From assembly GCA_964636895.1 (NCBI GenBank), contig CAZWUW010000019.1, positions 1-37,204 of the forward strand: DNA of 37,204 nt, in the 5' to 3' direction. Below, piece after piece: positions 7,724-15,068 of the stretch. This stretch comes from CAZWUW01 sp964636895 (GTDB taxonomy: Bacteria; Bacillota; Thermincolia; Thermincolales; CAZWUW01). The notes beneath the pieces were generated by a model, which was not told the origin of the DNA, did not search any database, and saw nothing but the letters and a program-made list of their open reading frames with translations. How positions within the stretch are numbered: position 1 is the first letter of the stretch; every line of letters begins with the position of its first letter. The position numbers were made by a program, and so were the translations under genes.

Positions 7724-10546
7724 TCAGGCCCGGACGGCCAAATTCCGGTCAGCCAGCACTTCTTTATACACATTAACCGTATCCCGGGCAATATTACCCC
7801 AATCATAAATCGTGGTGACTTTTTCCCAAGACATGCCACGCAGCCGGCCGGCCAGTTCAGGGTCACGGAAAAGCCGGATAATATAATGCGCCAGCCCCCG
7901 GTAATCCCCCGGATAAAATTTCAAACCATCCACTTCATGTTCAATGACCTCACCCAAACCGCCGGTTTCCGAAACAATAACCGGAATGCCGGCGGCCATA
8001 GCCTCCAGGGCCACAATGCCAAAAGGTTCATAAAGGCTGGGGAAAACCGCTACATCAGTACAGCTAAAAATACGGTTCCGGGTTTCATCATCGGCAAAAC
8101 CGGTAAAATATACCTTATGCCCCAAATGCGCCCTTTTCACCTGATGTTTCAAATGGTCTTCATAAGGACCCTTGCCGGAAATCACAAACTTGGCATCCGG
8201 GTACTGCTCCAGCACCAGGGGAATAGCATCAATAAGGACCTGCACCCCTTTTTCCGGCACTAAGCGGCCAATGAAATAAACAATTTTTTCCCATGGTGCA
8301 GCATAATGCTGCCGGAACCCCGGGTCAATATTCTGCGGCACTACGTTACGGGCATCCACCCCATTGGCAATAATACACATTTTATCAGCCGGCAACTGGA
8401 ATACCTGACTTAACTCCGAGGCCATATATTTACTGCAGACAATAACCCGCCAAGCCTCATAGGTCAGCCACCATTCAATTTCACTGATATACCGCTGCAT
8501 TTCATTATGAATACCATGGTTACGGCCATACTCAGTAGCGTGAATGGTAGCAATGAGGGGCAAATCATAATGATACTTCAAATCACGCCCGGCCTGGGCC
8601 ACCAGCCAGTCATGGGCATGAATCAGGTCAAAAGGTCCCGTTTCCCCGACAAGGCGATGGACACATTCCACCATTGCCGCATTCAATTTAGCCACCCAGC
8701 CGATAAAATCCGTGCCCTCGACAACAAAAGGCTCCACCCGGTGCACAAACACCCCTTCTACTACCTCATCCGCAGGTGTCCCCGGAACATGGCAGGTAAT
8801 TACATGAATCTCTTCACCCTGGCCAGCCTGAGCCCTGGTCAAGTCATAGACATGCCGGGCCAAACCACCCACTGTTTTGGGCGGGAATTCCCACGAAAGC
8901 ATCAATACCCGCCGGCTTAGCGACACCTTGCGCCGGCCTTTGGCTAAAGAAACTATATTTCCGGACGCCGGCAAATAATAGCGGTAATTCATATCAGGGA
9001 ATATATTATCCCGCTGTTCCATGTCCGTAATCTCCTGCTCATCAAGCCGGTTCTCCCGGATAGCCTGATAAAGCCAGTTAAACTTGCCCAGATGATCTTT
9101 GGTCCGGTTAACGGCATAATCCACCGCGGTCTCCATCTTCATGATAAATGCCCAGTCACTGCTCTGGGCCAGCATTAACTCCCTGGCTGCCTGGTTTAAC
9201 GCCCGCTCCATAAGACCCGTCGCCCGCGGATGCGCCAGCGCCTGTTCCACCATATGCTCCTCAGCTTTATGTAAATGTCGGTAAATCCAGTCATTAGTCG
9301 GATCCAGCCAAACCTCGTTAAAACCCTTATGGCCCCAACTGGCCATAGGTAAACTGGCCACCTGATTAGTCGGATATTTATTCAGATACTCCCACGGTGT
9401 CGTAAGCTCAAAAACCTGCTGATCAAAATATATCTTCCTAATTAGAAAATCCAGCCACTGCGGCCCCTCATACCACCAATGCCCAAAAAGCTCAGCATCA
9501 TAAGGCGCTACAATTATCGGCGGCCGGTCCATTTGAGCGGCCAGGTACTCTATTTGCCTTTCCCGGTTAAACATGAAGTTAGCGGCATGCCCGGCTGCCC
9601 GCTCCTGGGCCACATCCGGCTGGTAAGGTTCTTTCTGGTCAGTTTTGCCCGTAATCCTGTAATATTTAATACCGGTATCTATCCTGATACGCCCGTCGAA
9701 AATATACGGGGCAATATAATCCATATCCAAATCAAAACCAGCATCCCGGTAAAATTCACGATAATAATAGTCACCCGGGTAACCCTGGTGCATATCCCAA
9801 ACCTGCCGGGAAGTTTCGTGGTCCCGGCCGAAGGCCGCTACCCCAGCCTGGGTATACAACGGCGCATAAACATCATACTTGGGCCGCGGGGTAGAAAACA
9901 TGATTCCGTGGGTATCTGTAAAGAAAAACTGCAGGCCTGTTTCCTTCAGAATCTCGTCCACCCCCGGGGCATACCCGCACTCCGGCAGCCAAATGCCCCT
10001 GGGTGCTACCCCGAAATGCCGCTGATGCAAATCAACGGCAGCCCGAACCTGCGCCCGCTTACTTTCTCTGCGGTGCATCAACGGCAAATAACCGTGCGTA
10101 CCGCTGCAGGTAATCACCTCAACCTTACCCAGGTCATGAAACTTTTTGAAGGCCCGGAGCAGATTCAGGCCGTATTGCTCCACAAAAACATGCCGCACTG
10201 CCTGAAAACGCCGCAAATACATCTCCGCCACAGTACAAAACCTGGCATCATGAGCAGTACGTGCTACTTCTTTTCCCGCCAGGTCAATGAGTTTATTCAA
10301 ATGTTGCAAATAACGCTGCTGCATCAGAGAATCAGCCAACATAGAAACTAATGGCGGGGATAAGGATACAGTAATCCGAAAATCCACGCCATCATTAATT
10401 AATCCGTCAAACACCTGTACCAAAGGTATGTAAGTTTCGGTTAAAGCCTCAAAAAACCATATTTCCTCCAAAAAAGTATTCTCTTCCTGATGCCTTACAT
10501 GTGGTAAGTGGGCATGTAAAACCAAAGCAAGATATCCTTGCGGCAT
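7724..10546 (-). CDS. GH57 branching enzyme - GT4 glucan synthase fusion
   Basis: The 940-residue protein joins two enzymes. Residues 1-530 form a GH57/DUF1957 alpha-1,4-glucan branching enzyme with HAHLPHVRHQ (11-20), nucleophile E189 in GIWLPECGYAPG and acid/base D350 in APYDAELFGHWWYEG. Residues 546-935 form a GT4 retaining glycosyltransferase with SWEFPPKTVGGLARH, HAHDWL, GRLVPEKG and EPFGIVALEAMAAG. Together they could extend and branch an alpha-1,4-glucan in the cytoplasm. The start follows AGGAGG by nine bases and lies 17 bases after the DUF4912 gene. The sugar donor is unknown, and trehalose, maltose-1-phosphate or methylglucose polysaccharides cannot be excluded. Confidence 0.88.
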   Translation of the reverse strand: MPQGYLALVLHAHLPHVRHQEENTFLEEIWFFEALTETYIPLVQVFDGLINDGVDFRITVSLSPPLVSMLADSLMQQRYLQHLNKLIDLAGKEVARTAHDARFCTVAEMYLRRFQAVRHVFVEQYGLNLLRAFKKFHDLGKVEVITCSGTHGYLPLMHRRESKRAQVRAAVDLHQRHFGVAPRGIWLPECGYAPGVDEILKETGLQFFFTDTHGIMFSTPRPKYDVYAPLYTQAGVAAFGRDHETSRQVWDMHQGYPGDYYYREFYRDAGFDLDMDYIAPYIFDGRIRIDTGIKYYRITGKTDQKEPYQPDVAQERAAGHAANFMFNRERQIEYLAAQMDRPPIIVAPYDAELFGHWWYEGPQWLDFLIRKIYFDQQVFELTTPWEYLNKYPTNQVASLPMASWGHKGFNEVWLDPTNDWIYRHLHKAEEHMVEQALAHPRATGLMERALNQAARELMLAQSSDWAFIMKMETAVDYAVNRTKDHLGKFNWLYQAIRENRLDEQEITDMEQRDNIFPDMNYRYYLPASGNIVSLAKGRRKVSLSRRVLMLSWEFPPKTVGGLARHVYDLTRAQAGQGEEIHVITCHVPGTPADEVVEGVFVHRVEPFVVEGTDFIGWVAKLNAAMVECVHRLVGETGPFDLIHAHDWLVAQAGRDLKYHYDLPLIATIHATEYGRNHGIHNEMQRYISEIEWWLTYEAWRVIVCSKYMASELSQVFQLPADKMCIIANGVDARNVVPQNIDPGFRQHYAAPWEKIVYFIGRLVPEKGVQVLIDAIPLVLEQYPDAKFVISGKGPYEDHLKHQVKRAHLGHKVYFTGFADDETRNRIFSCTDVAVFPSLYEPFGIVALEAMAAGIPVIVSETGGLGEVIEHEVDGLKFYPGDYRGLAHYIIRLFRDPELAGRLRGMSWEKVTTIYDWGNIARDTVNVYKEVLADRNLAVRA

Positions 10547-10563
10547 TAATATAAGCCTCCTTT

Positions 10564-11058
10564 TTACTGATCTTCGTAATAATGGCCTGCACTGCTGTAA
10601 GTCTCTATTTCCTTGACCGGTTTCTTAACCTCCCGATCCAGCAGGTCAGCCATTTCCCAAACCGAACCGTCGGCCAGCGTATCCCGCGGTGTACTGACAA
10701 TGTTTGACCGTAAAAGCATAATAAACCTGCCATCCGGCGTTATCACACCCAAGTCAACACAATATCCCTTGTTGGCCGCCAACTCCCGCAGATAAAAATT
10801 TTCTGCCAGGGCGTGTACTGAAACATCCGAAAAACCATGGGCATTCCTACCGTCAAAGTTCAGCCCAGATACATCATAAAGCCTGAGCAGCAAGGGCACC
10901 TCTCCCCAATCGCAGCCAAACTCTCTGGTAATCAGTTGCCGTTGCTCACCAGTTAGCTCCCAGTAAGCATAAAGGCAATGAGGATCCCTAACCAGTAAAA
11001 CCAAATAGTTTTCGTTATACCTCTCCGGAATTTGGTATTCTCTGTTGTCCCCGCCCAT
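10564..11058 (-). CDS. DUF4912-domain protein
   Basis: The 164-residue product matches the DUF4912 pattern: YLVLLVRDPHCLYAYWELT (about residues 17-36), a beta-rich middle with LRLYDVSGLNFDG, and YLRELAANKGYCVDLGV followed by a final RSNIVSTPRD. DUF4912 proteins often lie beside GH57/glycogen genes in Firmicutes, but the function is unknown. I start it at 11056-11058 because AAGGAG lies seven bases upstream; the frame stays open to 11106. It is the first gene after the c-di-GMP riboswitch and its terminator. Confidence 0.8.
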   Translation of the reverse strand: MGGDNREYQIPERYNENYLVLLVRDPHCLYAYWELTGEQRQLITREFGCDWGEVPLLLRLYDVSGLNFDGRNAHGFSDVSVHALAENFYLRELAANKGYCVDLGVITPDGRFIMLLRSNIVSTPRDTLADGSVWEMADLLDREVKKPVKEIETYSSAGHYYEDQ

Positions 11059-11240
11059 TATCTCGCTCCTTTTTCTTCTTCGGTCCAACTCTGCCCCAAA
11101 AAACAAACTACATAAACAGTGTATGATGCAAACTTTTATTTAGCACCATAAAATTGTAAAAGACATAAACCCTAAACCCCATTACAATAATCATCGCAAA
11201 AATCGCCCGATTCCTTTATTAAGAATGCATTAAGATTGTC

Positions 11241-11276
11241 GAAAAAAAAGAAAAGCCCTCCAGCATACCGGACGGC
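11241..11276 (-). terminator. intrinsic terminator in the glucan-operon leader
   Basis: On the minus strand GCCGTCCGG-TATG-CTGGAGGGC folds into a stem of about nine pairs with one mismatch (11255-11276). It is followed by TTTTCTTTTTTTT. It sits just after the c-di-GMP aptamer and before the first gene, the usual place for an expression platform. Confidence 0.82.
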
Positions 11277-11289
11277 ATAAAAATCTCCC

Positions 11290-11385
11290 TCTGGCAACCT
11301 GGCAATCATAGCGTTTTCGCTTTAGACCCATAGTTTTGCGTCCCCGCCTTTCGGCAGGTTTGCCTTTCTGCAAACAGAAATCATT
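11290..11385 (-). promoter_or_regulatory. c-di-GMP-I (GEMM-I) riboswitch
   Basis: The minus strand reads AGGCAAACC, then a CCTGCC-GAAA-GGCGGG hairpin with a GNRA loop, then GGGACGCAAAACTATGGGTC, a second GCG-AAAA-CGC hairpin, and GCCAGGTTGCC. These are the defining elements of the GEMM-I aptamer, including the GACGCAAA core, the tetraloop/receptor arrangement and the closing GGTTGCC. TTTCTG and CAGAGG can form P1. It lies between the promoter region and an intrinsic terminator, so it should control read-through into the DUF4912, GH57-GT4, nucleotidyltransferase and GH15 genes. Whether binding switches the operon on or off cannot be read with certainty. Confidence 0.92.
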
Positions 11386-11388
11386 ATT

Positions 11389-11433
11389 ATGTATATCTAA
11401 ATTAGTTCACGATGTATATCTAAATTAGTTCAC
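11389..11433. repeat. 22-bp exact tandem repeat upstream of the riboswitch
   Basis: Two identical 22-base copies (11389-11410 and 11412-11433), each ending in CTAAATTAGTTCAC, are separated by one base. They lie where the promoter of the glucan operon should be. Each copy carries GATATACAT on the minus strand, which could serve as a -10 region; no good -35 is visible. They may be activator sites or a duplicated promoter element. Confidence 0.75.
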
Positions 11434-11453
11434 ATTGATTAAATACAATTTTT

Positions 11454-11514
11454 TTCGACATTTTCCTGCAAGCCATTGGAAGAATCGCTCGTCATTTTGT
11501 GAGTTTTTTCGACA
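11454..11514 (-). promoter_or_regulatory. pair of Spo0A-box-like sites (TGTCGAA)
   Basis: TGTCGAA followed by an A-run occurs on the minus strand at 11508-11514 and 11454-11460, exactly 54 bp apart and in the same orientation. They lie upstream of the 22-bp repeats and riboswitch. TGTCGAA equals the Bacillus/Clostridium 0A box. A short 7-mer can recur by chance, so this remains a candidate. Confidence 0.45.
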
Positions 11515-11523
11515 ATTTTCGCA

Positions 11524-11559
11524 AACAAAAACAGGTATACCCTATACGGGCATACCTGT
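11524..11559 (-). terminator. intrinsic terminator after the propeller-SLH gene
   Basis: On the minus strand ACAGGTATGCCC pairs with GGGTATACCTGT (12 bp, one G-T wobble) around a GTATA loop, followed by TTTTTGTTTG. It ends the long minus-strand unit whose last gene is the SLH protein and separates it from the glucan-operon control region. Confidence 0.82.
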
Positions 11560-11579
11560 CTTACTATTCAGACCCTGTC

Positions 11580-11620
11580 ACAAGGGTGTATTTTGTATGG
11601 CCAAATTGATGCACCCTTGT
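11580..11620. other. nine-pair inverted repeat in the 3' untranslated region
   Basis: ACAAGGGTG (11580-11588) pairs with CACCCTTGT (11612-11620) around a 23-base loop that can pair partly with itself. There is no T-run, so it is not an obvious terminator; it may protect the mRNA 3' end. The rest of 11621-11707 holds nothing I recognise. Confidence 0.45.
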
Positions 11621-11707
11621 TTCCCTGAACAAGTATGCCCTAAAACAATGTATTGTGTGTTTCTATAGTAACACCAGCCTACTAGCTTGTCAATATATGG
11701 AGCTCTA

Positions 11708-13648
11708 TTATTTGGCCTCAATTTTTTTCACCAGCCTGTATACAAGCACTGCAACCTGATCCCGGACTGCCTTGGTATGAGGGCCGAACTCGTCCGGCTT
11801 AACTCCCTGCACCAGTCCCGTCTCGACAGCTTCTGCAACCGCCTTGACAGCCCAAAAAGAAATTTTGTCCTTGTCATTAAAACGGTTAAGCACATCAAGA
11901 TTTGGTTCCTGTCCGGCACCTTTACTGTAATGCAGGGCTTTAATAATCACTTGCACCAGTTCCTGCCGGGCAATAAGAATATCGGGCTTGAACTGTCCGT
12001 TACCATAGCCGATCATAACGCCGGCGCGGGTTGTGGCCTGAATCTCTTTAAAAGCCCAGTGTTTCCGGGATACATCAGAAAAATCTTCCTTACCCTCATC
12101 TGCCGGCGCCAGTTTTAGCGCCTTAGCCATAATAACCGCCAGCTCTCCTCTGGTGATTGGCTTAGTGGGCAGGAATCTGTTGCCCGGGAACCCGGAGACA
12201 ATCTTATTATTATATAGATATACAATCTCATTTACTGCCCAGTAATTATCGGGTACGTCCACGAAGGGACTTACAGCCGGAGTAGCTGCCGGGGCAATAG
12301 ACAGGGTGCCGCCCGGGGTACCCGGGTCAGAGCTGCCGCCGCCGCCACCGCCACCGCCACTGGATGCTGTGGTAAAATCAAAACTGTACTCGCCGGCCAG
12401 GCCATTACCGGCCAGGTCCTGCACCGCCTGCACAGGCAAAGTCACCGTATAGCCGGTGCTGTATGCAAGGTTTGCGTACGGTGTCAGGGTAAGCATATTC
12501 CCGGCGATTTGATAAGTATAATTAACCACCGTGCTGCCGCTCTTAAGTGTTATGCCGGAAAATGCAGACCCCCTGGCTACAGCTTCATTAAATGTAATCT
12601 TGATAGCGGTGTTAACCGTAACGCCTGCAGCCCCTTTGGCCGGAGCTGTGCCGGTAACTACCGGCGGCATGGTATCGTTAATGTATATGTCCTCATGCCA
12701 ATTACGATCATCTGTCCATACAATTCTATTGTTAAAAATGGCTGGAAAATACTGGCCACCGGTATTTCGGGTGATCTGTTTCTCCGTACCGTCATATAAG
12801 TAAATGTCCCAGTTCCCGGCCCGGTTATCTTCCCATACAATCATATTTTCATATATTGCCGGGTCAAATTGATTACCAGCAGCCGATGAAACCGGCGTTG
12901 CTATTGGTGTTGTTGCCCCCAGGTCATACTGGAAAATATTGGCCTTCCCATTATTCCACTGCTCCCAGACAATTGTGTTGCCATAAATGGCCGGATAGTA
13001 CTGGTCAAGATTATCATTGGTGATTCTCTCTTCCGTATTGGTAGAAATATCATACAAATAAATCTCCCATTTACCGTGCCGGTTATCCTGCCAGACAACC
13101 TTGTTTTCATAGATGGCCGGCAGTATCTGACCGCCGGGCTTTTCTAGCCGATATACAGCTTCTGTAACCGTATTATAAATATAAATGTCCCAATATCCAT
13201 GCCGGTTATCCTGCCAGACAATTTTATCCCCATAAATTGCCGGGTCGGTCTGATCCCCCGGGGTATCCGGCGTTAGATTGGTTGCCTTCCCGGAAGTCAG
13301 GTCGTAAAGAATAACATCTCTATACCCGCTCCGGTCAACATCCCATACAACCTTGTCCCCATAAATAGATGGATACGCCTGCTCATACTGATCATTGGTA
13401 ATTCTTGTTTCCGTACCTGTCAAAAGGTCATACTTGTATATTTCGGCACTGCCGTGACGCTCATCAACCCAAACAATTGTGTTACCGTATATTGCCGGGG
13501 CATACTGATTTTTACCATTGGTAGTAATCCGCATATCGGTATCCGGTGTTACCGCAAACACCGTACCGGCCCCGGCAAACAGCGCCAACATAACTGTCAG
13601 CAGTAATAGCAAAAATACCTTCCTTAATCCCGGACTGGTAACCTGCAT
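11708..13648 (-). CDS. secreted beta-propeller protein with Ig-like and SLH domains
   Basis: The 646-residue protein has a signal peptide (about residues 1-32, ending AGTVFA), seven TolB-like propeller repeats of 40-50 residues (about 37-330) built on PAIYGNTIVWxDxRHGxWDIYLYD, a Big_5-type Ig-like domain (about 330-430), a run of eight glycines as linker, and three SLH repeats (about 468-646) with FVDVPDNYWA, FSDVSRKHWA and FNDKDKISFWA. SLH domains bind pyruvylated secondary wall polymers, so the propeller is probably displayed on the cell surface. AGGAGGGG supports the start. It lies 12 bases after a paralogous propeller gene. Confidence 0.9.
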   Translation of the reverse strand: MQVTSPGLRKVFLLLLLTVMLALFAGAGTVFAVTPDTDMRITTNGKNQYAPAIYGNTIVWVDERHGSAEIYKYDLLTGTETRITNDQYEQAYPSIYGDKVVWDVDRSGYRDVILYDLTSGKATNLTPDTPGDQTDPAIYGDKIVWQDNRHGYWDIYIYNTVTEAVYRLEKPGGQILPAIYENKVVWQDNRHGKWEIYLYDISTNTEERITNDNLDQYYPAIYGNTIVWEQWNNGKANIFQYDLGATTPIATPVSSAAGNQFDPAIYENMIVWEDNRAGNWDIYLYDGTEKQITRNTGGQYFPAIFNNRIVWTDDRNWHEDIYINDTMPPVVTGTAPAKGAAGVTVNTAIKITFNEAVARGSAFSGITLKSGSTVVNYTYQIAGNMLTLTPYANLAYSTGYTVTLPVQAVQDLAGNGLAGEYSFDFTTASSGGGGGGGGSSDPGTPGGTLSIAPAATPAVSPFVDVPDNYWAVNEIVYLYNNKIVSGFPGNRFLPTKPITRGELAVIMAKALKLAPADEGKEDFSDVSRKHWAFKEIQATTRAGVMIGYGNGQFKPDILIARQELVQVIIKALHYSKGAGQEPNLDVLNRFNDKDKISFWAVKAVAEAVETGLVQGVKPDEFGPHTKAVRDQVAVLVYRLVKKIEAK

Positions 13649-13660
13649 TATTTCCCCTCC

Positions 13661-13760
13661 TTAATCATCATCATGAGCATGATCATCGTCATCGTCGTGG
13701 TCGTCATCTTTATCGTCGTCGTCATCTTTATCGTCGTCGTCATCGTCACCCTTATCGTTT
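13661..13760 (-). repeat. low-complexity GAT/GAC tract encoding the Asp tail
   Basis: The segment is made of GAT/GAC codons with some AAA and CAT. Plus-strand ATCTTTATCGTCGTCGTC occurs twice in tandem, so the tail may vary in length by slippage or unequal crossing-over. Confidence 0.7.
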
Positions 13761-14806
13761 TCATCATCCTGGCAGTCCCCGGGAGATAAGCCAAGCATGT
13801 AAATTTCTTCGTTCCCGTGCCGGTTATCTGTCCAAACAACCTTATCTTTCCAGACGGCTGGGAAATACTGATCCCCTGCCGACGTAGAGACAGGCTGTTC
13901 GCTTTTATTACGCAGGTTATAAGAGTAAAGGTCCCAATCACCGTTCCGGTCGTCTTGCCAGACTATTACATTACCATAAATAGCCGGATCTAACTGATCG
14001 CCGGAATTTGTTGTAATTCTTTGCTCTCTCTTGGCCGAATTTTTTTCCCCGGCATCATACAGATAAATCTCCGCGTTACCGTGACGCCAGTCTTCCCATA
14101 CAATTTTCTTGCCATAAACCGCCGGGAAAAATTGATTACCGGTATTGCTGGTAATCCGGGTTTCCTTATTAGAAGCCAGGTCATATGAATAGATATCCCA
14201 ATTTCCGTGCCGGTTATCCTGCCAGGCAATTATATCTCCCCAGATAACGGGCAAAATCTGATGGCCGGAGGCTGTTGAAACCGGTGCAATTTTGCTTCCG
14301 GTGCCGCCTGAGTCATACAGGTAAAGGTCCCAATCGCCGTCAGACGATAGTTCCTGCCAAACAACCCGGACTGCCGCCGCACCTTTTTTACCCTTTTTTG
14401 CATAGACGGCCGGATCAGCTTGTTCTATATCGTCAGTAGTCAGGTTAATGATTTTCCCATTTTCATAAAGAAAAACATCGTTGCCGTCATCCCATACAAA
14501 GGTGCCCTTGGCTGCCGAAGGATAGAACTGGTCACCGGCAGCAATTTCCACCGCCTGCTCTTGCCCGGTTTTAATATTATATGAGTAAATATCAAGGTTT
14601 ACATTCCTGTCATCATTCCAGACGATGTTGTTCTTCCAGATTGCAGGAGCAAACTGGTTATCTGGATTGGTGGTAATACGGATTTCACCCGGTTTTTGTT
14701 CTGTTTTGGCAAATACTCCTTGAATCCCCACAGCTAGCACCAGGGCCAAAGCCAACAGCAAAACCGACCCCATTTTGGTTGCTTTTCTCACCTTGCACAC
14801 TCCCAT
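13661..14806 (-). CDS. secreted seven-repeat propeller protein with Asp-rich tail
   Basis: The 381-residue product has an N-terminal signal peptide (about residues 13-34, ending IQGVFA) and seven TolB-like propeller repeats such as PAVYGKKIVWEDWRHGNAEI, closely related to the next gene. It ends with an extreme acidic tail: 26 of the last 38 residues are Asp, with a few His and Lys. No SLH or membrane anchor is present, so it is probably released or held by charge. Such tails suggest binding of calcium or of basic partners; the 41-residue peptide encoded just upstream is strongly basic. AAAGGAG eight bases upstream supports the start. Confidence 0.85.
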   Translation of the reverse strand: MGVCKVRKATKMGSVLLLALALVLAVGIQGVFAKTEQKPGEIRITTNPDNQFAPAIWKNNIVWNDDRNVNLDIYSYNIKTGQEQAVEIAAGDQFYPSAAKGTFVWDDGNDVFLYENGKIINLTTDDIEQADPAVYAKKGKKGAAAVRVVWQELSSDGDWDLYLYDSGGTGSKIAPVSTASGHQILPVIWGDIIAWQDNRHGNWDIYSYDLASNKETRITSNTGNQFFPAVYGKKIVWEDWRHGNAEIYLYDAGEKNSAKREQRITTNSGDQLDPAIYGNVIVWQDDRNGDWDLYSYNLRNKSEQPVSTSAGDQYFPAVWKDKVVWTDNRHGNEEIYMLGLSPGDCQDDENDKGDDDDDDKDDDDDKDDDHDDDDDHAHDDD

Positions 14807-14839
14807 AACGGCTGCTCCTTTCCTATGTGCTCTTAATAT

Positions 14840-14965
14840 TTATTGGGGTCTGATTGTTGTTCTCCTCTTCCTGCGATTCATTCCAGGCGCAGGTGCGCTC
14901 CAAGCTGTTTCGAAAGTTACTTTTTCTTCAAATTTGATAGCTGGTTTAACATACTTTTTCTTCAT
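14840..14965 (-). CDS. 41-residue basic peptide, candidate RiPP-like precursor
   Basis: ATG at 14963-14965 follows AAAGGGGG by seven bases, and the frame ends with TAA at 14840-14842. The peptide begins MKKKYVKPAIKFEEKVTFE, continues TAWSAPAPGMN and ends with a strongly basic RRKRRTTIRPQ. YVKPAI fits the YxxPx[LI] motif by which lasso-peptide leaders bind their PqqD-like RRE protein, and such a protein is encoded about 2.2 kb upstream in the same direction. It lies between the ABC exporter genes and the propeller genes. No ring-closing Asp/Glu is suitably placed after the likely leader, so a classical lasso fold is unlikely. It could instead be a short secreted or signalling peptide. Its processing and product are unknown. 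Confidence 0.62.
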   Translation of the reverse strand: MKKKYVKPAIKFEEKVTFETAWSAPAPGMNRRKRRTTIRPQ

Positions 14966-15015
14966 TACATAACCCCCTTTGCAATAAAATTAAACAGCAT
15001 TGAATTGACGCACTA

Positions 15016-15047
15016 TTCCGACAATTTCCGACACACCAGGTTGTCGG
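15016..15047. promoter_or_regulatory. cluster of three TGTCGG-type boxes upstream of the peptide gene
   Basis: TTCCGACA (15016-15023), TTTCCGACA (15025-15033) and TTGTCGG (15041-15047) lie in the 103-base gap between the ABC permease and the peptide gene. The outer pair can form a CCGACA/TGTCGG hairpin. The same TGTCGG core is repeated upstream of nagA. I found no convincing promoter in this gap. Confidence 0.4.
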
Positions 15048-15068
15048 TTAATATAATTTAATTGTATA

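Noticed and set aside
9479..10351. A 290-codon open frame on the plus strand
   Set aside because: It lies wholly antisense to the GH57 domain, whose catalytic motifs are intact; the product has no recognisable domain and no ribosome binding site was noted.
11237..11243. A plus-strand TGTCGAA at the end of the riboswitch terminator as a Spo0A box
   Set aside because: It overlaps the terminator's U-tract downstream of the transcription start, so it is more likely a by-product of that sequence.
13661..13760. The repetitive GTC/ATC tract as a CRISPR or other repeat array
   Set aside because: It is a continuous Asp-codon tract inside an open reading frame, with no spacer structure.
14840..14965. 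Reading the small peptide as a classical lasso peptide
   Set aside because: No lasso cyclase or B2 protease is in the window, and no Asp/Glu sits at position 7-9 after the likely leader end, so a macrolactam ring is not expected.
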